9,696 nt of DNA from an uncultured Lachnospiraceae bacterium (GTDB lineage Bacteria > Bacillota > Clostridia > Lachnospirales > Lachnospiraceae): positions 1 through 9,696 of the forward strand of contig URUU01000059.1 in NCBI GenBank assembly GCA_900551235.1. Direction: 5' to 3'. Both the position numbers and the translations under genes were made by a program. The notes beneath the pieces were generated by a model. That model did not search any database. It had not been told where the DNA came from and saw nothing but the letters and a program-made list of their open reading frames with translations. Shown here piece by piece: positions 1 to 6,199 of this stretch. Position 1 is the stretch's first letter, and each line of letters begins with the position of its first letter.

Positions 1-54
1 TGCGGACAAACGGTTTTCAAGACCGCCTCGTTATGACCACTTCGATACCTCTCC
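1..54 (-). tRNA. tRNA-Ser (anticodon UGA), 3' part cut off by window edge
   Basis: Read on the minus strand, the 5' end at 54 starts with acceptor strand GGAGAGG (54-48), followed by the U8-A9 pair and a D-arm of UCG...CGA. The anticodon stem is GCGGU/ACCGU around the loop CUUGAAA, giving anticodon UGA (complement of 17-19). The first bases of a long variable arm follow before the window ends, as expected for a class II serine tRNA. The T-arm, the 3' acceptor strand and any encoded CCA lie outside. It decodes UCA and, by wobble, other UCN serine codons. A dedicated strong promoter lies directly upstream, so it need not depend on read-through from ispD. More tRNA genes may follow beyond the edge. 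Confidence 0.93.
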
Positions 55-73
55 AGTGCAATCAGCGAAACTA

Positions 74-131
74 ATAATATCATCCAAGTTTCGTTTTGTC
101 AACACTTTTTTTGATATTTTTTTGTTTTTTT
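74..131 (-). promoter_or_regulatory. Strong promoter for tRNA-Ser with A-tracts in UP-element position
   Basis: On the minus strand a perfect -35 TTGACA (102-97) is separated by 17 nt from -10 TATTAT (79-74). This predicts a start near 67, about a dozen bases before the tRNA 5' end. Immediately upstream of the -35 are three runs of seven A (131-125, 123-117, 112-106), broken only by C and by TATC. This matches the position and composition of an UP element bound by the RNA polymerase alpha C-terminal domains. The tract fills the whole gap up to the ispD stop codon. It carries no hairpin, so no ispD terminator is visible here. Confidence 0.85.
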
Positions 132-847
132 CAACTTTCCTGTAAATTGCACTTTTTTGCAAAAAATTCAGCAATATCCAGATCCTCCGGTGTTGTGATC
201 TTTATATTATAATAAGAGCCTTCCACCAGCTTCACTTTATGATCTGTCATCCTTTCCAGTACCATCGCATCATCAGTGATACCCATTTCTGTATGATTCT
301 CCTGCATCAGCTTCTCATAGGCACTTAAAATATCTGCATACACAAAAACCTGCGGAGTCTGGATATTCCAGACTTCGCTCCGTTTTAATGTTTCTTTTGC
401 AAACAATGCTTCATCTGCCAGTTTCAGTGTATCCTTAGAAGGCACTGCTGCCACACATGCGCCATACATGTACACTGCCTCTTTTAATCGCTGCAGCATT
501 TCCCTGCTTACAAACGGTCTTGCTCCGTCATGAATATAGATATAATCGCATCCACCGACAGCTTTCAGGGCATTATATACAGAAAGATAGCGTTCTGCTC
601 CTCCTTCTATAATATTCTTCACCTTTTGAAAATGGTATGGTTCTACTATCTGCTTTTTACAGTATGCAATCTCATCCTTTTTTGTAACAAGGATCACTTC
701 ATCTACAAATTCACATTCTTCAAATTGTCTGAGTGCATAATACAGCACCGGTTTTCCAAGCAAATCCATATACTGTTTCTGTACCTGACTGTGCATTCTT
801 TTTCCGCTCCCTGCTGCCAGAACGATCACTGTGTGCTTTTTCTTCAT
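131..847 (-). CDS. ispD: 2-C-methyl-D-erythritol 4-phosphate cytidylyltransferase
   Basis: IspD is the third enzyme of the MEP isoprenoid pathway. It joins CTP and methylerythritol phosphate to give CDP-methylerythritol, in the cytoplasm. The 238-residue product has the usual family length. Visible motifs are the nucleotide-binding AAGSGKRM (11-18) with K24, HDGARPF (106-112), NIQTPQVF (161-168), TDD (191-193) and the C-terminal NIKITTPEDL (214-223) with the conserved lysine K216. The related TarI ribitol-phosphate enzymes share the fold, but these motifs and the absence of a teichoic-acid neighbourhood favour IspD. The ATG directly abuts the tsaD stop codon. Its ribosome site GGGGGAA lies inside the end of tsaD, implying coupled translation. 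ispF, a common partner, is not in the window. Confidence 0.93.
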   Translation of the reverse strand: MKKKHTVIVLAAGSGKRMHSQVQKQYMDLLGKPVLYYALRQFEECEFVDEVILVTKKDEIAYCKKQIVEPYHFQKVKNIIEGGAERYLSVYNALKAVGGCDYIYIHDGARPFVSREMLQRLKEAVYMYGACVAAVPSKDTLKLADEALFAKETLKRSEVWNIQTPQVFVYADILSAYEKLMQENHTEMGITDDAMVLERMTDHKVKLVEGSYYNIKITTPEDLDIAEFFAKKCNLQES

Positions 848-1876
848 TTAGCGTTCCCCCAGTTTCAGGTTCGGAACAGCATTCAGATCCAGTCCGGATC
901 TTGTTCCCGCCATATATTCATAATATCCGGCCACTCCGATCATCGCTGCATTGTCCGTACAGAAAATCGGGGACGGATGGTAAAATCTGATGCCTTTCTT
1001 TCTACAGGCTTCTTCCATTGCCATGCGAAGTGCTGAATTGGAGGCAACTCCCCCTGCGATGGCAAATTTATCGAATCCATACTCATCAACTGCCCACATG
1101 GAATGTTCTACCAGAACATCGACAACGGCTTTCTGGAAAGATGCTGCCACATCTGCCTCCACAATCGGCTGATTTTTCATTTTACATCCATTCAGATAAT
1201 TCAGGACTGCTGACTTCAGACCACTGAAACTGAAATCGTACGGTGCATCTGCCACTTTTGCTTTCGGGAAGGAAATCGCCAGCGGATTTCCTTCTTTTGC
1301 AAGTTTATCGATCTTCGGACCACCCGGATAACCAAGTCCGATCGCACGTGCCACTTTATCAAAAGCTTCTCCGGCTGCATCATCTCTGGTACGCCCGAGG
1401 ATTTCGTATTTTCCATAATCTTTCACCAGAACCAGATGCGTATGCCCTCCGGACACGACCAGGCACGCAAACGGAGGCTCCAGATCCTGATGTTCGATAT
1501 AGTTTGCAGAAATATGACCTTCGATATGATGCACACCTACCAAAGGCAGATTTTTTGCATAACTGATCGCTTTTGCTTCGGCTACACCTACCAGCAAAGC
1601 TCCAACCAGTCCCGGTCCGTAGGTTACTGCAATCGCATCCAGAGCATCCAGTGTAACGTCTGCTTCCTCAAGAGCTTCTGTAATGACCTGATTGATCTTT
1701 TCGATATGTTTTCTGGATGCAATTTCCGGCACTACGCCGCCGTAAAGTTTGTGCAGTTCAATCTGAGAGGAAATAACATTGGACAAAACTGTTCTTCCGT
1801 TTTTCACAACGGAAGCTGCTGTTTCATCGCAGGAACTTTCGATTCCCAGAATCAGTACATCTTTCTTTTCTTCCAT
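848..1876 (-). CDS. tsaD: tRNA N6-threonylcarbamoyladenosine transferase subunit TsaD
   Basis: TsaD (formerly Gcp/YgjD) transfers the threonylcarbamoyl group from threonylcarbamoyl-AMP to A37 of tRNAs that read ANN codons. It works with TsaB and TsaE in the cytoplasm. The 342-residue product has the normal length. Visible ASKHA-fold features are GIESSCDET (11-19), the metal-binding pair H117 and H121 in HHIEGH, SGGHTHL (142-148), AGGVASNS (274-281) and CTDNAAM (306-312) with the metal-ligand aspartate D308. The ATG at 1876 has AGGAAGGA about nine bases upstream. It lies 71 bp after rnz and abuts ispD, so rnz-tsaD-ispD look co-transcribed. Old names as an O-sialoglycoprotein endopeptidase reflect a superseded annotation. 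Confidence 0.96.
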   Translation of the reverse strand: MEEKKDVLILGIESSCDETAASVVKNGRTVLSNVISSQIELHKLYGGVVPEIASRKHIEKINQVITEALEEADVTLDALDAIAVTYGPGLVGALLVGVAEAKAISYAKNLPLVGVHHIEGHISANYIEHQDLEPPFACLVVSGGHTHLVLVKDYGKYEILGRTRDDAAGEAFDKVARAIGLGYPGGPKIDKLAKEGNPLAISFPKAKVADAPYDFSFSGLKSAVLNYLNGCKMKNQPIVEADVAASFQKAVVDVLVEHSMWAVDEYGFDKFAIAGGVASNSALRMAMEEACRKKGIRFYHPSPIFCTDNAAMIGVAGYYEYMAGTRSGLDLNAVPNLKLGER

Positions 1877-1898
1877 CTCGTATCTATCCTTCCTTTAT

Positions 1899-1945
1899 GT
1901 CAGACCCGGACTTATGATCTGCCGGGCTGTTCTTTTCCATCTGAC
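1899..1945 (-). other. Intergenic stem-loop between rnz and tsaD
   Basis: On the minus strand GTCAGA (1945-1940) can pair with TCTGAC (1904-1899), and CCCGG (1926-1922) with CCGGG (1909-1905). This gives up to 11 bp with a 13-nt bulge on the 5' side and a 12-nt loop. No T-run follows, so it is not a classic rho-independent terminator. It could be an RNA-processing or stability element inside the rnz-tsaD-ispD transcript, or chance pairing. Confidence 0.3.
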
Positions 1946-1947
1946 CG

Positions 1948-2859
1948 TCATTCCTCTGCAAAAGACAGTACGGTGCTTTTCCCGTCTTTTCCCGGATAAG
2001 CATGCGGGAAAATGGCACGCACACCGTCCATAAATTCTTCCGGACGCACTAATGACGGACTGTAATGCGTCAGCCATAACTCAGATACTTCTGCCTCCGA
2101 CGCAAGGGTTGCCGCTTCTTTGAACATCATATGTTTATGTTCCAGTGCCTTGACCTTTTTATCGTCCTCGCCATACATTCCTTCACAGATAAACAGATCT
2201 GAATTCCTGGCATTTTCGACAATGGATCTGGTCGGTCTGGTGTCGGTCGTGTAGGTCAGTTTAATCCCTTTTCTCGCCTCTCCAAGTACCATGTCCGGCG
2301 TATAACGCACACCTTCAAATTCGACAACATTCCCTTTCTGAAGCAGATTCCAGCAGCGCAGCGGAATATTTGCCGCTTTTGCCCGCTCTACATCAAATTT
2401 CCCTGCACGCTCAATCTCCATAGTATATCCATAACAAAGCACATTGTGGTTTACACGGAATGCACGAATTCGATAACCGTCCATCTCAAAAGTTTCTTCT
2501 GCTCCCTGAATTTCTTTGTAATATATTTCAAAAGGCAGCTCCGGCGCGATTGTCCGAAGTGCATTTACCACACGTTCCAACCCTTTCGGTCCGATCAAAG
2601 TCAGAGGTTCATGGCGTTCTGCATTTCCCATCGACAAAAGCAGGCCCGGAAGCCCGCTGATATGATCTCCATGATAATGTGTAAAACAGATTACGTCGAT
2701 CGGTTTGAAGCTCCATCCCTTTTCCTTGATCGCAATCTGCGTTCCTTCGCCGCAGTCAATTAAAATGCTGCTTCCATTGTATCGCAGCATCAGCGCTGTC
2801 AGCCACCGTCTCGGAAGCGGCATCATGCCGCCGCATCCAAGCAAACAAACATCAAGCAT
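1948..2859 (-). CDS. rnz: Ribonuclease Z (tRNA 3' endonuclease)
   Basis: RNase Z is a zinc-dependent metallo-beta-lactamase-fold endonuclease that cuts pre-tRNA 3' trailers after the discriminator base, mainly in tRNAs lacking an encoded CCA. The 303-residue product matches the usual length. The signature is FTHYHGDHISGLPGLL, with the metal motif HYHGDH at 61-66. Further likely ligands are H138 (NHN), D206 (TTDTRP) and H265 (LTHYSP), and H241/H243 may supply the HEAT-motif histidine. The stretch GKFDVERAKA (153-162) is also typical. The N-terminus reads LGCGGMMPLPRR rather than the commoner LGT-type start, so this is a somewhat divergent variant. The ATG at 2859 has AAGGG roughly nine bases upstream. 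It sits between the small CxxC protein and tsaD. Confidence 0.92.
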   Translation of the reverse strand: MLDVCLLGCGGMMPLPRRWLTALMLRYNGSSILIDCGEGTQIAIKEKGWSFKPIDVICFTHYHGDHISGLPGLLLSMGNAERHEPLTLIGPKGLERVVNALRTIAPELPFEIYYKEIQGAEETFEMDGYRIRAFRVNHNVLCYGYTMEIERAGKFDVERAKAANIPLRCWNLLQKGNVVEFEGVRYTPDMVLGEARKGIKLTYTTDTRPTRSIVENARNSDLFICEGMYGEDDKKVKALEHKHMMFKEAATLASEAEVSELWLTHYSPSLVRPEEFMDGVRAIFPHAYPGKDGKSTVLSFAEE

Positions 2860-2909
2860 TCTTTTTCCCTTACTCTTTCTTCAGTCTCTTTTCTTTCGTT
2901 TTTCTCATT

Positions 2910-3134
2910 CTACAACAGTTCTGTTTCTTCTTTTACCTCCGGTTTCAGAAGAAAGGCTGCTGTTATTTTATCATAACATGCTTCACACAGATCAAAACTG
3001 TGACCTTCCCCGTCCTTTGGGGAAGGATAACCCCAGATTTTTTCCACATGAATGTATTCTTCCATGTTTCTTCCAATCGTATCCACAATTCTTTTTCCGC
3101 AGCTGTTACAGTAAATCCTGTTCTCTTTTCTCAT
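2910..3134 (-). CDS. Small zinc-ribbon-like protein of unknown function
   Basis: This 74-residue protein has two cysteine pairs, C9-x2-C12 (CNSCGK) and C50-x2-C53 (CEACYD). Four cysteines in this arrangement suggest one structural zinc site. Between them lies a roughly 37-residue segment with aromatic and acidic residues (EKIWGYPSP). The C-terminus is acidic and there is no signal peptide or membrane segment. I do not recognise a named family. The start is well supported: GGGGAGGA sits just upstream of the ATG at 3134. It follows a probable terminator after rimI and lies 50 bp before rnz, so it may be the first gene of the rnz-tsaD-ispD transcript. A link to tRNA or RNA processing is inferred from position only. 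Confidence 0.75.
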   Translation of the reverse strand: MRKENRIYCNSCGKRIVDTIGRNMEEYIHVEKIWGYPSPKDGEGHSFDLCEACYDKITAAFLLKPEVKEETELL

Positions 3135-3196
3135 TGTATCCTCCCCTGGTGATACCCCTTTTGTATGCTTCTTGTGATTTTCTCTGCGACAGCAAC

Positions 3197-3225
3197 AGTA
3201 TAACGAAAAGGATTCCTTTCGTACA
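3197..3225 (-). promoter_or_regulatory. Weak candidate promoter for the zinc-ribbon/rnz group
   Basis: The minus-strand -10 box TATACT (3202-3197) matches consensus at five of six positions. The hexamer 17 nt upstream, TGTACG (3225-3220), matches poorly. The site overlaps the hairpin that follows rimI. It is the best promoter candidate seen in the 109-bp gap, but expression of the downstream genes by read-through is equally possible. Confidence 0.25.
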
Positions 3226-3245
3226 GTGGAAATTAGAGGAATCCT
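3209..3245 (-). terminator. Probable rho-independent terminator after rimI
   Basis: On the minus strand an 8-bp perfect inverted repeat, AGGATTCC (3245-3238) and GGAATCCT (3216-3209), begins within the rimI stop codon. An inner TTTC/GAAA pairing shortens the loop. The 3' arm runs into a short TTTT followed by CGTT. The stem is clear but the U-tract is short, so termination may be partial. It would separate the ycxB-tsaE-tsaB-rimI transcript from the downstream small-protein/rnz group. Confidence 0.55.
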
Positions 3246-3687
3246 AGTGGTTTCCGTATTTCCACATGATCAGTGCATCTTCTTTTGGCTTTTCGTAAAA
3301 ATTCGGCCGGATGCCTGAACGCTCAAATCCCAACTTTTCGTATAAATGGATCGCGGCTGCATTTCCGACTCTCACTTCCAGTGTGAAATTTTCGATCCCG
3401 CGTTCATATCCACGTAAAAACAACTGTTCCAGCAGTTCGGCAGCAACCCCTTTGCCGCGAAATTTTTCTGCAACTGCTACATTTGTAATATCAGCCTCGT
3501 CAAAAGACTGCAAAAGTCCGCAGTATCCTGCCAGTGTCTCTTTTTCATAAGCAACCAGATAGATCGTCTCTTCCTGCTGCAGTGCATCTTCAAATCCTTT
3601 TTGACTCCATGGCTGGGAAAAAATCTGACTTTCTGTTTTTGCAACTGCCTCCAGATCTTCTGCCTGCATCGCACGTATTTCAAGCAC
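3244..3687 (-). CDS. rimI: Ribosomal protein S18 alanine N-acetyltransferase
   Basis: RimI is a GNAT-family enzyme that moves an acetyl group from acetyl-CoA to the N-terminal alanine of ribosomal protein S18. I place the start at GTG 3687, preceded by AAGGGAAG at good spacing. This gives 147 residues, like known RimI proteins, instead of a 41-residue N-terminal extension that would lie in tsaB sequence. The acetyl-CoA loop is RGKGVA (77-82). E104 and Y116 fit the catalytic pair expected in RimI. The C-terminal LYEKLGFERSGIRPNFY block is characteristic. The gene overlaps the end of tsaB by 8 bp, the classic tsaB-rimI arrangement. A broader role in protein N-terminal or lysine acetylation cannot be excluded. 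Confidence 0.92.
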   Translation of the reverse strand: MLEIRAMQAEDLEAVAKTESQIFSQPWSQKGFEDALQQEETIYLVAYEKETLAGYCGLLQSFDEADITNVAVAEKFRGKGVAAELLEQLFLRGYERGIENFTLEVRVGNAAAIHLYEKLGFERSGIRPNFYEKPKEDALIMWKYGNH

Positions 3688-4393
3688 GGTTCTGTTCTTC
3701 CCTTTCTTTTCGCTCTCTCTCTGCCTGAGAAAGACGCAGATAATCCGGTTTATGTTCCATGGCACTTTCCATGCGTCCCTGTGCATAATACTGTGCTCCG
3801 AGGACTGCAACGGCAGATGCCCGCTGTCTGTTCATATGTGCCGGGGCAAAAGAATATGGAACTTTCATCACCTCTGCCAGCATTTCACGATAAACCGGAA
3901 CGCCGTCGCCAAGAAAAATCACTTCTCTTCCCAGCACATTGAGCTTTTCTGCAATCTCGGTGATGGCAACTGCCATCTGTTTTTCCAGAATCTGCAGTTT
4001 TCCATCACCGAATTCATAAATACCGGTGTAGACCTGATTTCTTCGCGCATCCATAAGCGGGCATACAATTTTGTCCGTCCCCCACAGATCATACGCCAGT
4101 CCGTCTACGGTCGGAACCGGTATGATCGGTTTGTCAAGTGCCAGCCCCAGACCTTTTGCTGTGGCAGAACCAATGCGAAGACCGGTAAAAGATCCTGGTC
4201 CGGCAGCGACCGCGATCGCATCCAGGCTGTTTAAATCCAAGCTGATCATGTCTCCAATCTCACTCAGCATCGAAAGCAGGGTCTGCGAATGTGTCTTTTT
4301 ATAATTTACCGTGTACTCCGCAAGTAAAATATCATCTTCCACAACAGCAACCGATGCAACCATACCCGAACTGTCTATTCCCAAAACTTTCAT
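3680..4393 (-). CDS. tsaB: tRNA t6A biosynthesis scaffold subunit TsaB
   Basis: TsaB (YeaZ) is an ASKHA-fold paralogue of TsaD. It dimerises with TsaD and is needed for t6A37 synthesis, but is not itself the transferase. The 237-residue product carries the N-terminal GIDSSG (5-10), KKTHSQTLL (32-40) and the diagnostic GPGSFTGLRIG (65-75). It lacks TsaD's HxxxH metal site, as expected. The start is well defined: AGGAGG overlaps the tsaE stop codon just upstream of the ATG, leaving a 9-bp gap. The C-terminal tail (LSQAERERKEREEQNRA) is highly charged and overlaps the rimI start. It sits directly between tsaE and rimI, a frequent bacterial order. Confidence 0.95.
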   Translation of the reverse strand: MKVLGIDSSGMVASVAVVEDDILLAEYTVNYKKTHSQTLLSMLSEIGDMISLDLNSLDAIAVAAGPGSFTGLRIGSATAKGLGLALDKPIIPVPTVDGLAYDLWGTDKIVCPLMDARRNQVYTGIYEFGDGKLQILEKQMAVAITEIAEKLNVLGREVIFLGDGVPVYREMLAEVMKVPYSFAPAHMNRQRASAVAVLGAQYYAQGRMESAMEHKPDYLRLSQAERERKEREEQNRA

Positions 4394-4402
4394 GTTCTCC
4401 TC

Positions 4403-4849
4403 CTAAAGCTGTGCTTTGTTTTCCTCCGGATCTGAAATCGTGATCTTGCGGTAGTCAAAGCCTTTTTCCAGATTTTTCTCGATTTCGATGGCAATCACAT
4501 TCGGCGGCAGAATCTCCTGGATCAGGTCTGCCCACTCGATCAGACATACGCCCTCACCGTAAAAGCAGTCTTCGTAACCAATCTCTTCCATCTCTTCGAT
4601 ATCACCGATGCGATACACATCAAAATGATAAAATGGCAGTCGGCCATCTTCGTACATCTGCACGATTGTAAAGGTCGGGCTGTTTACCGGCTCCGTGATG
4701 CCAAGTCCTGCTGCAAGTCCCTGTGTAAAAACGGTTTTGCCGACGCCAAGATCTCCTGTCAGTGTATAGATCTGACCTGACTTTGCATTTTCACCGATTT
4801 TCTTTCCAAGTTCAAATGTTTCTTTTTCGCTGTTTGTCTCTGTAATCAT
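4403..4849 (-). CDS. tsaE: tRNA t6A biosynthesis ATPase TsaE
   Basis: TsaE (YjeE) is a small P-loop ATPase that binds the TsaB-TsaD complex and supports turnover in t6A synthesis. The chosen ATG at 4849 gives 148 residues, the normal family size. It forms an ATGA overlap with the stop of the upstream gene. An in-frame extension to 4987 would only read the upstream gene in another frame. The Walker A motif is GDLGVGKT (32-39), followed by NSPTF (56-60), HFDVYR (75-80) and LIEWAD (103-108), all typical of TsaE. No strong AGGAGG precedes it, so translation is probably coupled to the gene upstream. tsaB follows 9 bp downstream. Confidence 0.95.
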   Translation of the reverse strand: MITETNSEKETFELGKKIGENAKSGQIYTLTGDLGVGKTVFTQGLAAGLGITEPVNSPTFTIVQMYEDGRLPFYHFDVYRIGDIEEMEEIGYEDCFYGEGVCLIEWADLIQEILPPNVIAIEIEKNLEKGFDYRKITISDPEENKAQL

Positions 4850-5340
4850 AATTTCACTTTCTTTTTGGGCATATTTTTTTGCACTAAAGTTACAAGCGTA
4901 TCGTACTGTTCCCCGATTGCTTCTTTCGGTAGAACAAACGCATTTCTTTTCCCGGAGTAGATCAGCACATTTTTTTTGCTGCGGCATACTTTCAGGATAT
5001 TATCCCAACCGCACTGTGCCTTTTCTTCTCCCTGTACGATCTCGATCCCTTCGTCATTTAAAATGTAAGTAACCGGATTTTTAAATACTTCGCTTTTTTC
5101 TACCTGCCTTTTTGATTTTGTATAAAGACTGACCGGAAGATAAACGATAAACCACACACCGAACAGACAGTATACCATGCTGTAAGACAGTTCCGTTTTG
5201 CCGAGTGTCATGCCAAACATCACAAATGCCGCAATTCCGAGGATGATACCAAAAATACCGCTGAAACTCCGGTAGGTATGATACATCATGAAATCGTACA
5301 TGATCTTCGGTGTCATTTTTACTTCAACTTTTGCTTCCAC
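4846..5340 (-). CDS. YcxB-like two-helix membrane protein
   Basis: With the GTG start at 5340 this is a 164-residue protein. A perfect AGGAGG lies five bases upstream of that GTG, which favours it over an upstream ATG at 5412 that has no clear ribosome site. Two hydrophobic segments (about 28-46 and 53-72) predict two membrane helices. A cytoplasmic C-terminal part follows (about 90-150; YILNDEGIEIVQGEEKAQCGWDNI and onward). This pattern fits the YcxB-like family, whose function is not established. Its stop overlaps the tsaE start in an ATGA, so it is the first gene of the ycxB-tsaE-tsaB-rimI operon. Family assignment is by pattern and moderately sure; no enzymatic motif is seen. Confidence 0.72.
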   Translation of the reverse strand: MEAKVEVKMTPKIMYDFMMYHTYRSFSGIFGIILGIAAFVMFGMTLGKTELSYSMVYCLFGVWFIVYLPVSLYTKSKRQVEKSEVFKNPVTYILNDEGIEIVQGEEKAQCGWDNILKVCRSKKNVLIYSGKRNAFVLPKEAIGEQYDTLVTLVQKNMPKKKVKL

Positions 5341-5447
5341 ATTTTCCTCCTGTTGTATTTGAAATTTTCTGGTTGAATTTTGCCACCGGTGCAAGCCTTC
5401 CGCACGCTGCATACAGTGGGGAGATTTCTCTCACATCTGATATAAAA

Positions 5448-5464
5448 GTCAGAATCTCTCTGAC
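5448..5464 (-). other. Hairpin at the 5' end of the ycxB-tsaE leader
   Basis: Minus-strand GTCAGA (5464-5459) pairs perfectly with TCTGAC (5453-5448) across a 5-nt loop, followed by TTTTATAT. It could end transcripts of the upstream Nudix gene. It could equally form at the very 5' end of RNA from the promoter at 5504-5476, where it may stabilise the message. The stem is only 6 bp, so terminator activity would be modest. A second small stem with a GAAA loop (5432-5421) lies further along the leader. Confidence 0.4.
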
Positions 5465-5475
5465 CTTAGCTTTTA

Positions 5476-5504
5476 ATTATAACATACCAGTTTTTTGCTT
5501 ACAA
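5476..5504 (-). promoter_or_regulatory. Strong promoter for the ycxB-tsaE-tsaB-rimI operon
   Basis: On the minus strand -35 TTGTAA (5504-5499) and a perfect -10 TATAAT (5481-5476) are 17 nt apart. A TG one base before the -10 makes it an extended -10 promoter. The -35 overlaps the stop codon of the Nudix gene. Transcription should start near 5469, giving a leader of about 130 nt before the GTG at 5340. Confidence 0.8.
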
Positions 5505-6107
5505 CTGCAAAAAGCCGAAAGGTTCGTCTTCCTTCAGGAAATGCATCAGCATATACGCACACATGATCGCCACCCGCTCCTCTTTCAGAATACGGTGTAC
5601 TTCTGCTCTGTCTGCCAGCACAACTTCCAGATCTTCCGTATCTTCCAGCCCTTTCCGGCTGATCTGTCCACTTGCATAACCATAAACTGTGGCACAGGAT
5701 TCATCTGTCATGCCGACGCTGGTGAAAAACGGTCTTTCGTAGAGCGGATCCGGCATCAGCGGTGAAAAATCAAGCCCGGTCTCTTCCTTCATTTCACGGA
5801 TACCCGCCTGTCTGTAAGTTTCTCCCGGATCTACCAGCCCGGAAGGCAGTTCATAAACATAATCATCAAGCGGATATCGGTACTGGCGTACCAGCACAAC
5901 TTTGTCTTTTTTTTCTCCGTAAAGACTGTAAATGATCACGCCGTCCGGCTTTTCGTTTCTTGTATTTATTTTCAGATCATCCGGTGTTTTCGCTCTGGAT
6001 GAAACATAATAGTGTATATCGCCTCCCACCCGGTCTTCCGCTTCCAGATCATACAAATTTAAAAATCTGTTTTCTGTCTGTTTATTGATCTTCCGTATTT
6101 TTGACAT
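5499..6107 (-). CDS. Nudix hydrolase, probably ADP-ribose pyrophosphatase-like
   Basis: Nudix enzymes hydrolyse nucleoside diphosphates linked to another moiety, using magnesium held by the Nudix box. The box is complete here: G90-x5-E96-x7-R104-E105-x2-E108-E109-x-G111. Before it lies VLVRQYRYPLDDYVYELPSG (71-90), the arrangement seen in ADP-ribose pyrophosphatases of the NudF type. The 202-residue length also fits. Exact substrate is not fixed by sequence. The ATG at 6107 has AAAGGTGG at good spacing. A hairpin and short leader reading frames lie upstream. Its stop codon overlaps the -35 of the next promoter, so it is probably expressed alone or by read-through from ribU. Confidence 0.85.
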   Translation of the reverse strand: MSKIRKINKQTENRFLNLYDLEAEDRVGGDIHYYVSSRAKTPDDLKINTRNEKPDGVIIYSLYGEKKDKVVLVRQYRYPLDDYVYELPSGLVDPGETYRQAGIREMKEETGLDFSPLMPDPLYERPFFTSVGMTDESCATVYGYASGQISRKGLEDTEDLEVVLADRAEVHRILKEERVAIMCAYMLMHFLKEDEPFGFLQL

Positions 6108-6148
6108 TGTTTGCCACCTTTCCCTTATGATAATGCCTGTATTTCCAT

Positions 6149-6199
6149 TTATTTTCCGGCCCGTGAAAGAAGAATACCACGTAACTTTGAAAAGTACAA
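6149..6199 (-). other. Candidate 16-codon leader reading frame before the Nudix gene
   Basis: A perfect AGGAGG (6210-6205) lies five bases before a TTG at 6199. From there a 16-codon frame reads MYFSKLRGILLSRAGK if TTG initiates. Its stop is followed at once by an ATG (6148) opening a 7-codon frame (MEIQALS) that ends at 6125, 17 bases before the Nudix ATG. The ribosome site sits in the loop side of a long inverted repeat. The peptide is basic with a hydrophobic centre. Nothing proves it is translated; a ribosome-binding-like sequence can arise by chance. Confidence 0.22.

Noticed and set aside
530..1036. Plus-strand frames opposite ispD and tsaD, including one of 168 codons
   Set aside because: They are antisense to well-supported genes, lack recognisable domains and ribosome sites, and have the low-complexity composition typical of shadow frames.
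2705..3247. Plus-strand 180-codon frame opposite rnz and the small zinc-ribbon gene
   Set aside because: It is antisense to two genes with good starts and motifs, and its serine-, phenylalanine- and leucine-rich product matches no family.
3688..3810. 41-codon N-terminal extension of rimI
   Set aside because: It lies wholly within tsaB coding sequence. GTG 3687 has a good ribosome site and gives the normal RimI length.
4850..4987. 46-codon N-terminal extension of tsaE
   Set aside because: It is the upstream gene read in another frame. The ATGA overlap and normal TsaE length favour the start at 4849.
5341..5412. Upstream ATG start for the YcxB-like gene
   Set aside because: It has no ribosome site and the 24 added residues look non-coding. 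A perfect AGGAGG precedes GTG 5340.
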